This document shows, one piece after another, positions 40,101-49,216 of a DNA stretch of 64,000 nucleotides. Every line of letters starts with the position of its first letter. The first letter of the stretch is position 1. Source of the stretch: Onchidella celtica (lineage: Eukaryota > Mollusca > Gastropoda > Systellommatophora > Onchidiidae); contig OZ007569.1 of assembly GCA_963931925.1 (NCBI GenBank), forward strand, positions 20,821,482 to 20,885,481, in the 5' to 3' direction. The position numbers and the translations under genes were made by a program. Under the pieces are notes generated by a model, which saw only the letters and a program-made list of their open reading frames with translations, had not been told where the DNA came from and made no database searches.

Positions 40101-41316
40101 TTTTAGGAGCCCAAATCTATAAACTGAAACACTAACAGGTGTGTTTACCTTGAACAGGAAAATACTTAGCAAACAAATATTCCTGGCACTACGGTATGCA
40201 TATGCTGAACATTTCTAGTGCTTGGACCTGTTTTTTTTTTTTCTAAACCATGACCTTAATATTATTTTGTACATGGAAGCAACTCAAAACTAGGCTACAA
40301 TCTAAAAAAATTTTTTTAAAAACCAGTTCTCTAAGTATGAAATACCTATGCAACCTGTGCAAAATTTGAAAGTTATCCAACTCAAATTTTTGTAGAAAAC
40401 TAATGTTGATTCCATTCTTTCTGAAAAAAAAGGGGGGACTAGAGTAACTAGAGCCCCTTAATTATTGTTCTTACTTTGATGGCAAAATTGAGCTGGTAAG
40501 GACATCCACAAACTCTCAAGGCATCCATGTATGCTGCAACATTTTCATGTAGCTGTTTCTTGCTGTACACAAACAATGGTGTCTGAGGACCCCTGTGCCT
40601 GTCCTCACACTGTGCCAACAGCTGCGACAGCGGCATCTGATGGAAAAAGCTGCATCAGTGCAACAAAGACAACAAACAAAACAAAACAACCATGGATTTA
40701 CCCTCAATGCAATATTTGCATTTCATTATAGAATTTTTTTGTATTTTACCATGTAGTAAGTTCTTTATGGCCGTTTACTGTACTCTGAAAGAAAAACAAA
40801 AATGAAGGACAGAGATTAAGACCTTGTTCATAAATGCAGACTCTAAACTGAACAATTTGCTATCCATATGGAAGAGAAAGAAAAGTACCTTCACAGTTAA
40901 AGAACAAGCTGTACATTTATAGATGTAAGGTCACATGGAGTTGCCAAGCCTAGCTAGAGCCTGCTTTATGTGTTAGCAGCTTGCTAGGCTTTGCAATGCT
41001 TTTTGTCATGACCCATGCCTTTTTATAAGCATTAAGTAAAAGCTTAAAGAATGCTTTCAGTTCTAATCCTATACTGCCTGTTCCCTCCAGAAGGATGTAA
41101 AGGTGGGTTGGGGGGGGGGGGGGCGCTTCATAGGAATGCATAAGTCCTAACTTCTCTCATAATAATGTGTGCAGAGATGCTTATACATAAACATCACAAA
41201 TTTGTCCTTTGCCACACATGTTCACACAATACCCCATTGATTTGCCTGGATACATTAATTCTTACCTGCTCGCAGCACATCTGCCCATCAATATGCTTGA
41301 ATGACCGTGACACCAT
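25188..41316 (-). CDS. lysA: Diaminopimelate decarboxylase-like protein, 13 exons
   Basis: PLP-dependent fold-type III decarboxylase; family reaction is meso-diaminopimelate to L-lysine plus CO2. Exons, high to low: 41266-41316, 40475-40636, 39029-39196, 35156-35281, 33731-33897, 32475-32586, 31578-31695, 30605-30719, 29219-29318, 27857-28014, 26851-27022, 25879-25971, 25188-25289 (TGA 25188-25190). Every intron is GT-AG and phases agree, giving 547 residues. Visible motifs: PLP lysine in FAIKANQN (K71), LVSGNELRLAL (about 91-101), HSHLGS (His211/213), GGGLGID (252-258), EPGRSLV (400-406), RPSLYGSYHH (439-448), VCECTD (474-479) and DVGAY (499-503). The N-terminal wording before TPLFVYSK and the NELRLAL block resemble plant-type LysA. 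No transit peptide is seen. The start is the first ATG of exon 1; an acceptor-like CTCCTCAG just upstream means a 5' exon may be missing. The usual length is about 420-480; the excess is the exon 7-9 block. No stop or frameshift was seen. The exon 9 acceptor could lie 6 bases further upstream. Confidence 0.9.
26440..26789. mobile_element. hAT-type element fragment, copy 2 (intron 11)
   Basis: Diverged relative of the element at 15992-16417. It shares GATGGGTTTGATGAACAGAA, CAGTGCATTTGATAAAG, TGAAATGTACACGC and a GGGGGCAATTACCTGAAAA right end in the same order. Its terminal repeats are lost. It lies inside intron 11 of the decarboxylase gene, about 60 bp from exon 11. Confidence 0.65.
28740..29060. 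repeat. Dispersed repeat in intron 9, related to 2291-2480
   Basis: Shares TAGCCAAAATATTC, a CTTAATCCTAGTCCTAAC-like run and TCTGAAACCC in the same order with about 2291-2480. The family is not recognised. Confidence 0.35.
29219..31695 (-). CDS. Exons 7-9 of the lysA-like gene: 111-residue in-frame insert
   Basis: Three consecutive exons (31578-31695, 30605-30719, 29219-29318) total 333 bases. Exon 6 ends in phase 0 after GGGLGIDYLEK and exon 10 starts in phase 0 with GSHASPGEL, so the three exons form a phase-neutral block coding residues 263-373. Known family members run directly from GGGLGID through a short linker to the PxPxDL-like helix, which here is SPGELISSV, so the block is extra. 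It is hydrophilic with short helical stretches (LRQFLLTEAERL, APTVQKALKQMA, DEFSALLLSYPSL) and a PPPDPSD turn. I do not recognise a domain. Exon 7's donor (GTTGTA) and exon 8's donor (GTGTGT) are weaker than most others in the gene, which would fit alternative inclusion. That reading is inference. Confidence 0.75.
29373..30314. mobile_element. TTAA-flanked element (piggyBac-like), intron 8
   Basis: The 942-bp element is bounded by TTAA (29369-29372, 30315-30318). Its inverted ends are GGGGGGGGACGGGTCCTGA at the left and, read from the right, GGGGGGGGAGACGGGTCCTG, so they differ by a 2-bp indel. It carries a 38-bp direct repeat near its right side (AATAGCTGTTTACATGGAG twice, about 30099-30172) and a perfect GTTACCATGGTAAC palindrome at 30174-30187. 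It has no transposase. It makes up most of intron 8 and ends 54 bp from exon 9. Confidence 0.7.
31203..31370. repeat. Dispersed repeat in intron 7, related to 16806-17000
   Basis: GGGTTTTACGGCGC, then CACGGTCTATTTGGGTGC, then TTCACAAACA, in the same order as at 16806-17000. The family is not recognised; it is possibly a SINE or MITE of this genome. Confidence 0.45.
31800..31842. repeat. (GCACA)n short tandem repeat, intron 6
   Basis: Runs of CAGCACAGCACA within intron 6 of the decarboxylase gene. Confidence 0.7.
32870..33140 (-). pseudogene. Partial copy of lysA-like exon 2 end plus its intron, inside intron 5
   Basis: Read on the minus strand, the segment around 33110-33140 repeats the last 25 or so bases of exon 2 (the part coding QLNFAIK with the PLP lysine) together with the following donor and intron. 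It matches 40190-40500 in order: an AGCTGGTA edge, TTTGATGGCAAA, the GTAAGAAC donor, GAAGCCCC, a run of A, then GCAAAACTCAAA-like intron sequence. It is diverged, with many small indels. The exon part is too short to code anything. It is best read as an old local duplication within the gene. Confidence 0.6.
34614..35056. mobile_element. TTAA MITE family A, copy 1 (intron 4)
   Basis: The 443-bp element is flanked by TTAA (34610-34613, 35057-35060) and begins CCTTTGCCGAACATC. The interior shares long blocks with the 442-bp copy at 38182-38623 (GGATATAACAATAAAA, CCAGGACATAC, GTAAAAATGCATG). The right terminus is eroded but still holds TGGCAAAAA. It is non-coding. Confidence 0.65.
35454..35724. 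mobile_element. Short TTAA-type MITE, diverged (intron 3)
   Basis: Inverted ends: CCCCTTGAACCCATAACCCC at the left, and GGGTTCAAAGAG (preceded by CAGGAGCCCA) at the right. The flanks are TTGA at the left and TTAA at the right, the former presumably a mutated TTAA. It is non-coding. Confidence 0.45.
37688..37791 (-). repeat. tRNA-derived SINE head, minus strand (intron 3)
   Basis: On the minus strand it reads AGCTGAATGGTTAAGAGGG (box A-like), an intervening segment with a GGTGGTCGGGCGGTTGG stretch, then GGGTTCGGGCC (box B-like). The layout resembles a tRNA-Leu/Ser-type promoter. The sequence then runs into a non-tRNA tail, so it is a SINE rather than a tRNA gene. Confidence 0.5.
37880..37945 (+). 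repeat. Second SINE head, inverted relative to the first
   Basis: Plus-strand TCCTGACAAGGTGGTTG, GCAGAGGCCCTGGGTTTGGG and GAGTCACTT match, in order, the minus-strand reading of 37681-37750. The two copies face each other about 90 bp apart, forming an imperfect palindrome in intron 3. Confidence 0.5.
38182..38623. mobile_element. TTAA MITE family A, copy 2 (intron 3)
   Basis: The 442-bp element is flanked by perfect TTAA (38178-38181, 38624-38627). Its inverted ends are CCTTTTCCATACATCA and TGATGTACAGCAAAGG. It is the sister of 34614-35056 and almost the same length. piggyBac-like by its target; it is non-coding. Confidence 0.7.
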
Positions 41317-41324
41317 TGTGGAAA
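41266..41324 (-). CDS. First coding exon of the lysA-like gene
   Basis: The exon encodes MVSRSFKHIDGQMCCEQ and ends at a strong donor (GTAAGA). It joins in phase 0 to MPLSQLLAQ in exon 2, whose acceptor is TTTTTCCATCAG immediately before its own ATG. The short F-x-I-D-G-Q-x-x-C-E pattern matches the piece that precedes the barrel in plant-type DAP decarboxylases, which is why I include it rather than starting at the exon 2 ATG. A CTCTCCTCAG acceptor lies eight bases before the ATG, so an upstream untranslated or coding exon is possible. Confidence 0.65.
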
Positions 41325-42540
41325 CTGAGGAGAGATCAATAGATGACAGGTTGTCTGGCTCGATGGATGGATGGGTTTCAGTTTGAGTTTGGAGAAAGCA
41401 CGTGACACGACAACGGCCACACTGTGCAGGAAAGAAGCAAGATGAAAGACAGAATAATTTTATAAGAGAACAATAGTACAGGCAGAGACACTACCACAAG
41501 TATCCACCAATCCCCTGCCGGATGGATGGATGGATGGATGGGTTAGTGGATGGATGAATGGATCGGATGTGTGGGTAGATGGATGGATGGATGGATGGAT
41601 AGGTGGGTGGATACATGGATGGATGGATAGAGGGGTGGGTGGCCTAGAATCTAAGCCTGCAGTCAGAGCCAAAGGTGAAGATTTTCAAAAATCCTAAGAA
41701 TCCTATATATATCTAGAAAACCCTAAGATGAGGTTAAAAGTTTTTTCCAACCCAAACATTGCATTTTCAAAATTTACAATTTTCTTATAATTGTTTATTA
41801 GATTTAAACTACGCAATGTCTAATCTCGCCAAAGAGCCTCTCATAATGACAGTCTCAAAACAGCCCCTTTGTCTATTTGGCTCTATTCACCTTGTAAGTC
41901 ACATAAATGGTATTGTGAGTGGATGGGCAATTTTGTGATTATTTTTTTTTTTTCACAAAAAAATAACATGTTTAACAGCAAACAGACAAAGATCTTAAAA
42001 TAAAAAAAGGGGCCAAGATCCCAAAGTAAGACACCCCCTTCCCAGCATTTTAAGGGGACCGTTTGCTAGTCAACCTAATTGTTATTGGCACATACCTATG
42101 GACGGTCAATAAATAAAATGCAATGGGAAAAAAGACAAAAACAAAGAACTCGCTACTGTATTCAGATGACTTTATTGTCTACCTTGTTATGAAAAAAAAA
42201 AATGGTACGTACGTCAGATCATAGAACTACATGTATATCAAATCCACCCTTTAACATCATTTCATTATAAAATTAAATCTACTGTTTCTGGGTTTTACTT
42301 TGCACGATTAATAGTTGGATTTGGTTATCACAAAATGGAAACTGATTAAAGGATTTACAAAGCGAGACAATGCTCGAAATAGTTTTCCTGTCTCCCTGCA
42401 AAAGTCTGTTTTAGTCACGGTGCCCCGTCAGCAACTGAAGTAGACCTACTTTTGTAATTGGTTTCCATAATCTTAGTATGATTACCGTAGGGGCAGTTCC
42501 CTACATGAAACAAATGGCGGCACGATGTCATAACCAGCGG
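41325..42540. other. 5' flank of the lysA-like gene; GGAT microsatellite
   Basis: A (GGAT)n minisatellite lies at about 41518-41641, with shorter GGAT units near 41361-41375. The rest is A/T-rich. No promoter element or upstream exon could be identified. Confidence 0.5.
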
Positions 42541-42544
42541 ATCT

Positions 42545-42625
42545 GCGTAGTATGGCCTGGGAGCAAGGTGCTCGCCTCTCATGCCGAAGGTATCGGGTTC
42601 GAATCCCGGTCGGTGCAGGCATGTT
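42545..42625 (+). repeat. tRNA-like SINE head
   Basis: Contains a box A-like TGGCCTGGGAGC, a D-arm GAGC/GCTC stem, and a perfect T-arm GGGTTCGAATCCC (box B). The acceptor and anticodon stems do not pair properly, and the homology runs on into a non-tRNA body. It is therefore a tRNA-derived SINE or tRNA pseudogene, not a working tRNA. Confidence 0.55.
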
Positions 42626-43500
42626 CGAAGTTTGGGATTTTCTCAACAGCTGCAAGGACTGGCTGCCCAAGTTCGAAGATCTAATTAATTGGCTCAGCGT
42701 CCCCAGTCTTCTTTGTTATCAATCCTCTAATGTATGTTGCAAGTAGTCTGTCACCAAAGCCTGGCAAATGGCAGCATCAACAGGAAGAGTCTATTTCTAG
42801 TTTACATGAGAAATAGTCATCAAAACCTACAGACTGTCCTGTTTTCGGGTATCATGGACAAAACTTCCTAATCAGGGGCGCAATGCTAAGAATGGATTCA
42901 ATCAACCTTCAAAGACAATGCAGATTCGAGACAGTCGGGAAAAAAAATCCAGATTCTTGGACCATTCGAGGTGAAGATTTGTTAAGTGACAAGCAGCCCA
43001 TCCCATTCAAGTGTACCCAGATAGATCTAGTCCCAAATTTTTTTGCCTTCCAGATCCAACACTTTTTACAGACTTAGCGTGTTCTGAGTAAGAGATCCGT
43101 TAAAAAAGTTATTATGGATTACAGGGAATTGCATCCCGGTTTTAATCCTTAAAAATTTTCCATCTTTCAGCCTCATCTGAGACTACCTTTCCTTTCTACG
43201 GGTCACACCACCTTTTTTCCCTCCTTGGAAGTCTAGCGTTCCATTATGTAATGATAGCATAAAACTCTTTCTCCTTATCACCCCCGCCTCATTTCCTGGA
43301 AGTACTTCTGTCAAGGCAGCAGGACACAATCAGCAAATGTGAAAGGGGGTGCTGAATTAATATACCTTTAGTCCACGCCGCAACAAGTGTTTTTCCCTAC
43401 TATGTTACAATGCACATACTGCATTTTGTCAGCCTTCACTTATGGGATAGGCAGTGTGACTTACTGACCTCGAATGTCTGCAACCCCGCCAGTGGTGTCA
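42626..43500. other. SINE body and non-coding flank
   Basis: The first 100 bp may be the SINE's tail. The remainder up to the P-type element has no recognisable gene. Confidence 0.4.
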
Positions 43501-43507
43501 GTAAAAC

Positions 43508-46500
43508 CAGAGACCTTATATAGCGAGACAGGTAACTGTGGCTGGATCCGCGTATCTGGGTCAGGCATCCGTGTTGGCATTAACGGCGGTAACTGAAGAC
43601 AAGTCTTTATTCTCGGCAAGAAGCTTACATTGTTATACCGTATAATGGTGTAAGCTCCTCGATTCTCGGTAGTTGTAACAATGGCGAGCACTAAGAACAC
43701 ACACTGTAAATGGTGTTCCGCTATGTACTGTACTAATTCAAACAACAAACGACCGGATTTATCATTTTTCTCCTTTCCATTAGACCCAGTCAGGTAATAA
43801 ACTTTTACATGGCTTTTATTTTTATTTTTTTAAAGCATCGGGTCATCAGCATACATTTATTGTCCAATTTGTTACAAAATTATTGTCAAATGCATTGGCA
43901 TTGACTTAAAGTTAAGGTATCCTTGATAGTTTGAATGTACTTTAAAAAATTAAAACTATTTTATTCTCGTAAATTATGACGCTTTGGTTGTTTCAAGATT
44001 ATTGTTAGATTGAAAGATTAATTGTAATTGACAGATTTTTTTAACGTATGCATGACTGTGATTAACATTCTGGAGTGTAGTGGATGTCTATGCAATGAAA
44101 GAAAAGAAAATATTATCCATTAGATTGAGCGTGACATCTTTGTGGCAAGGCATATTGTCATTCCTTCTCCAGATGCAAGAAGTGGGTAGTGAATACACGA
44201 AGGGCTGATCTAGAGAAGAAGTCGGCTGAAGCACTGCACAAGAGCAATGTTCTGTGTTCAGAGCACTTTGAGCCATGCTGTTTCAGCACAACAGCAACAA
44301 CGAGAAAACGATTGGTGAAAGGCGCCGTCTCAACAATTTTCAAAGTGCCAAATCCACCCCCCAAACTCACTGGAAATCGACCATTGCCTACACGCATCAT
44401 TCAACCTTCTCCTCCCCCCGTATCCTCATCACAACAAAATGAACCTGGATCCCCAAATACAGGCGATGCCGACAAAAGGCTAGAAACAATTAAAAACTTT
44501 TTGCGAAAAAAGCTTACAGCGCAGAGAACAAAGATCTGGCGCCTTAAGAAAAAGCTTCAGAAGTCTCGGGAAGAATCTGCACCAAGTGAAACAATTACAG
44601 AAGATGGCAGGTCTTTGGAAGAAATACTCAAACCGCATTTGTCAAAAGATGCCCTCCGCTTTGTCTTAACCCAGATCAGGGTTTCTAAATTATCCAAAGG
44701 AGCACGCCGCTGGACTTTTGCCGATAAAAGCTTTGCGTTGTCCATATACCATGCGAGTAGAAAAGCTTACAGTTTACTGCAAAAGGTTTCCACTTTCCGT
44801 CACCCAGAACTCTGTCTTTGTCCATGAAAAATGTTCACATACAACCTGGACTATGTCAGAATATTCTGAATATGTTCAAAATTAAAGTAAAGGCCATGGC
44901 AGAGAAGGAAAGATTATGTGCCATTATATTTGATGAGATGGCCATCAAGTATGGTATTCGTTACGACCCAACTCATGACAAAGTTGAGGGTTTTGAAGAC
45001 TACGGTATTTGGGGTCGGTCTCAGAAGCAAGCTAACCAGGCGCTCGTTGTGATGGTCAGAGGAATTTACACCAAATGGAAACAGCCTTTCACCTATGTCC
45101 TATCACATAATTCAGTAAGATGGAACATACTGGAGCTGATACTGCTGGATGCCGTGGAGCAACTGTTACAGCTGGGACTGATTCCTAAGGTGATGATTTG
45201 TGACCAAGGGACCAACAATAGAGCTGTTGTGAAAAAGTTGGGAGTTACAAATGACAAGCCTTTCTTTTGTGTGCAGGAGCACAAGATTTTTGTCATGTAC
45301 GACCCTCCACACTTGATGAAAAATATTCGAAACAACCTGAAGAAGAGTGGCTTTTTCATGCAAGGACGGAGTGTATCGTGGGAGCACATCGTTAAATTTT
45401 TTGAAATGGACTCTTCGATGCCTATCAGGATGGCCCCAAAATTGACGAAGAGACATATAGAAGTACCTGCTTTTGCGCACCTTCGTGTCAGCCTTGCTGT
45501 GCAGGTCTTAAGCCATACAGTAGCTGCTGGCATATCAACTATGGTTACCCTCAAGGCCTTACCTTTCGAAGCACTGGCAACAGCAGAGTTCGTGGAACAG
45601 TGGGATAGACTGTTCAATTGCTTCAACAGCAGGAGCCTTCACAGCAAAGCCAATATGAATCATGCCGTGACACCCAAGTCTGGCCATTCAAAGTATTTAG
45701 AAGATTGTCTAAAATGGCTTGATGGCATCACGTGTAAAGGGTCTACACTTCCTTCCCTGGAGGGATGGAAGTTATCTATCAGCTGCCTCTTGCAGTTGTG
45801 GGAAGATCTTAAAACCAACTTCTCTTTCAGTTTCCTCCTTACACATCGCCTCAACCAGGATTGTCTGGAGAATTTATTCTCTGTCATTCGAGGAAAGGGT
45901 GGGCATCGATTTAATCCGGATGTCACAGAATTCAGATCATCACTTCGACAGACAATGGTAGATTCACTGCTTGTGACAGGGGAGAGGAAGAACTGTAAAG
46001 ATGACATTGATGCCTTTTTGTTCAGTCTGGAGAACGTCGAACCAACAGGTGGCACCAAAGCGATTAGGTCAAGACTGCAGCAAGATGTACCCAGAGTGCT
46101 CCAGGCTGTCATGAAAAAAGTGCCAGACGTTCCATTACTTTCAGACAAGGAAGAAAATATTCTTGCCTACATTGCAGGCTACATCATTTCAAAAATTGAC
46201 ACTGTCATCTGCGATAACTGTAGAGGTCAGCTATCTGTAGACAAAGACATCACCAATCCAAGCCATCAGTTCATATGGTCCAAGAATTTTGACCAATGTC
46301 AGGGGGGTGGCTTGCGATTCCCTTCATCCAATTTCCAGGAATTTTTAAGATGTGCAGAAAAGGTATTCCGAACCGTTGCACCAGTCAGCCTTCACACTTC
46401 AGGATTGCGGTGCTCAATCGTTCGAAAGATTACAGAAGCAACATACGGAAACGAAACAGAAGAGGCTCTCCAATGTGACTCTTGTGATAAAACATTCCTG

Positions 46501-46977
46501 ATTATTAATCTTTTTGTCAACATTCGTCTGCATCATCTGATCAAATGTAAGAACCTGAACAAATTCAGCCTAAGGTCAGGACAACGTGTGCAAAGAGGAA
46601 GGCAACAATCTTTGATAACAAGTAACAACTGAAAGAGGACATTCATTTATCGTTAGGATAACACACTTTTACTGAGTAAGTCAATCAATTAATGTCAGTT
46701 CTTTTATAGCTGCTACCCTCTCCTTCTCCAGTCCTATCCATAGACTTTCCTCCTTTTATCACACTCATAAAACTATTTATCATCTTTATCTAAACGTCAG
46801 TAAATTGAAAGAAATAGTGCCCATCATCGCCTCTTATTCCACTATTGTCAGCCTCCCAGCTGACTGTGCGACCGCCGTTATCTGTATCTGGGTCGCGCTG
46901 GGCCTGTCACACTGCACTGCAGTGCAAACGTATGGAGCGGCCCCGGCAGTTACCTGTCTCGCTATATAAGGTCTCTG
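43508..46977 (+). mobile_element. P-superfamily DNA transposon, full-length copy
   Basis: The 3470-bp element has about 30-bp inverted termini (CAGAGACCTTATATAGCGAG; the complement ends at 46977). It is flanked by the 7-bp direct repeat GTAAAAC (43501-43507, 46978-46984). It encodes a THAP-domain transposase. The second copy at 47418-49204 shows the same ends and also a 7-bp duplication, so the boundary is consistent. Known P and THAP9-type elements usually make 8-bp duplications, so the 7 is notable. Confidence 0.88.
43681..46632 (+). pseudogene. THAP-domain P-element transposase, one frameshift
   Basis: Exon 1 (43681-43793) begins ATGGCGAGC and codes the first THAP zinc ligands and the SFFSFPLD block. 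A GT-AG intron (43794-44172) leads to exon 2, which carries CKKWVVNTRR and LCSEHF, completing the THAP DNA-binding domain. A basic coiled-coil-like stretch follows (about 44480-44580). The transposase core includes IIFDEMAIKYG (catalytic Asp), MICDQGTNNR (Asp), DPPHLMKNIRNN and CLENLFSVIRGKGG (terminal acidic region). It ends at 46632. The frame changes near 44787: the deleted sister copy reads GGTTTTCCAC where this one has GGTTTCCAC, so this copy lost one T. Otherwise the second part (44818-46632) is open. The copy appears recently inactivated. Confidence 0.85.
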
Positions 46978-46991
46978 GTAAAACTTTAGAA

Positions 46992-47386
46992 CAGTGATTC
47001 TCAGAGTGGGCGATATCAGCCCCCTGGTGACCTGATTCTCATTTCCAGGGGGAAGGGGAGGGGAGGAAACAAAGAAAAGGGCGACAAGTGGGCGAAAAAG
47101 AGGAATGGGGGCGATATGGAAGTTTAGGGGAACCAGCAATGAAGAGAAATTTGGGGGCAAATACATAACAGTCATTGACCTCTTCTACATCATGCTTAGA
47201 TGGGTTGGATGAACAGAAAAGAGTTGTTTTTTTGTTTAGTGCATTTGACAAAGAATGGTTTCTGCTTTATATTGTATCATCAACATGTTTGTTGTTTTTT
47301 CTCCAGGGAAATAGGGGGAAAAGTGGGCGCTGAAAGAAAATTTGGAGTCTGTGGGCCAATTGCCTGAAAAGCATTAAGAACCACTG
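46992..47386. mobile_element. hAT-type non-autonomous element, copy 3
   Basis: The 395-bp relative of 15992-16417 has ends CAGTGATTCTCAGAGTGGG and TTAAGAACCACTG. It is flanked by similar 8-mers CTTTAGAA (46984-46991) and CTAAAGAA (47387-47394). It fills nearly all of the short gap between the two P-type elements. Confidence 0.7.
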
Positions 47387-47417
47387 CTAAAGAAGGTGAA
47401 ATCGAGCTGGGGGATAC

Positions 47418-49204
47418 CAGAGACCTTATATAGCGAGACAGGTAACTGTGGCTGGATCCGCGTATCTGGGTCAGGCATCCGTGTAACGGCGGTAACAGAA
47501 GACAAGTCTTTATTATCGGCAAGAAGCTTAAATTGTTATACCGTATAATGGTGTAAGCTCCTCGATTCTCGGTAGTTGTAACAATGACGAGCACTAAGAA
47601 CACACACTGTAAATGGTGTTCTGCTATGTACTGTACTAATTCAAAGAACAAACGACCGGATTTATCATTTTTCTCCTTTCCATTAGACCCAGTCAAGTAA
47701 TAAACTTTTACATGGCTTTTTTTTTTTTTTAAAGCATCGAGTCAGCATACATTTATTGTCCAATTTGTTACAAAATTATTGTCAAATGTTGGTCAGGGAT
47801 GGTAATGCATTGGCATTGACTTAAAGTTAAGGTATCCTTGATTACTTTGAATCTACTTTAAAAAATTAAAACTATTTTATTCTCGTAAATTATGGCGCTT
47901 TGGTTGTTTTAAGATTATTGTTAGATTGAAAGATTAATTGTAATTGACAGGTTTTTTTAACGTATGCATGACTGTGATTAACATTCTGGAGTGTCTTTCG
48001 GATCTAATATGTAAGTTGGTCTGAAAAGGAAGCAAAGTGGATGTCTATGCAATGAAAGAAAAGAAAATATTATCCATTAGATTGAGCGTGACATCTTTGT
48101 GGCAAGGCATATTGTCATTCCTTCTCCAGATGCAAGAAGTGGGTAGTGAATACACGAAGGGCTGATCTAGAGAAGAAGTCGGCTGAAGCACTGCACAAGA
48201 GCAATGTTCTGTGTTCAGAGCACTTTGAGCCATGCTGTTTCAGCGCAACAGCAACAACGAGAAAACGATTGGTGAAAGGCGCCGTCCCAACAATTTTCAA
48301 AGTGCCAAATCCGCTCCCCCAAACTCACTGGAAATCGACCATTGCCTACACGCATCATTCAACCTTCTCCTCCCCCCGTATCCTCATCACAACAAAATGA
48401 ACCTATGGATACCCAAATACAGGCGATGCCGACAAAAGGGTAGAAACAATTAAAAACTCTTTGCGAAAAAAGTTTACAGCGCAGAGAACGAAGATCTGGC
48501 GCCTTAAGAAAAAGCTTCAGAAGTCTCGGGAAGAATCTGCACCAAGTGAAACAATTACAGAAGATGGCAGGTCTTTGGAAGAAATACTCAAACCGCATTT
48601 GTCAAAAGATGCCCTCCGCTTTGTCTTAACCCAGATCAGGGTTTCTAAATTATCCAAAGGAGCACGCCGCTGGACTTTTGCCGATAAAAGCTTTGCGTTG
48701 TCCGTATACCATGCGAGTAGAAAAGCTTACAGCTTACTGCAAAAGGTTTTCCACCTTCCGTCACCCAGAACTCTGTCTTTGTCCATGAAAAATGTTCACA
48801 TACAACCGGGTCTATGTCAGAATATTCTGAATATGTTCAAAATTAAAGTAAAGGCCATGGCAGAGAAGGAAAGATTATGTGCCATTATATTTGATGAGAT
48901 GGCCATCAAGTATGGTATTCGTTACGACCCAACTCATGACAAAGTTGAGGTTTTTGAAGACTACAATAGTCTTTCCTCCTTTTATCACACTCATAAAACT
49001 ATTTATCATCTTTATCTAAACGTCAGTAAATTGAAAGAAATAGTGCCCATCATCGCCTCTTATTCCACTATTGTCAGCCTCCCAGCTGACTGTGCGACCG
49101 CCGTTATCTGTATCTGGGTCACGCTGGGCCTGTCACACTGCACTGCAGTGCAAACGTATGGAGCGGCCCCGGCAGTTACCTGTCTCGCTATTGTAAGGTC
49201 TCTG
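47418..49204 (+). mobile_element. P-superfamily transposon, internally deleted copy
   Basis: The 1787-bp element has the same inverted ends as the full-length copy and a perfect 7-bp duplication GGGATAC (47411-47417, 49205-49211). It keeps the 5' 1.5 kb (THAP exons and start of the core) and the 3' terminus. About 1.7 kb corresponding to roughly 45005-46740 of the long copy is missing, with the junction near 48964. This matches the internal-deletion derivatives well known for Drosophila P elements. Confidence 0.85.
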
Positions 49205-49216
49205 GGGATACTTTAG
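47585..49216 (+). pseudogene. Truncated THAP transposase of the deleted P-type copy
   Basis: THAP exon 1 (47585-47697) and exon 2 (from about 48132) are present. Small indels near 48316 and 48405 disrupt the frame relative to the long copy. From 48461 the frame reopens through LKKKLQKSREES, KGARRWTFADKSF and KVFHLPSPRTLSLSMKN to FDEMAIKYG, then enters the deletion and terminates in the 3' end. It retains the T that the long copy lost. It cannot encode a catalytic transposase; whether it could act as a truncated repressor is speculation. Confidence 0.75.

Noticed and set aside
40475-40636. Starting the decarboxylase at the ATG of exon 2
   Set aside because: That ATG directly follows a good acceptor, and a matching upstream exon with donor and family-like residues exists at 41266-41316.
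25188-41316. Reading the gene as ornithine decarboxylase or antizyme inhibitor
   Set aside because: SGNELRLAL, GGGLGID and the CE-x-x-D and DxGAY forms match the DAP decarboxylase branch. The EPGRSLV form differs from the EPGRYYV of animal ornithine decarboxylase.
42545-42625. Working tRNA gene
   Set aside because: D- and T-arms fold, but acceptor and anticodon stems do not; it fits a SINE head.
45093-46148. Long minus-strand frames opposite the P transposase
   Set aside because: Antisense shadows of a clearly conserved plus-strand transposase.
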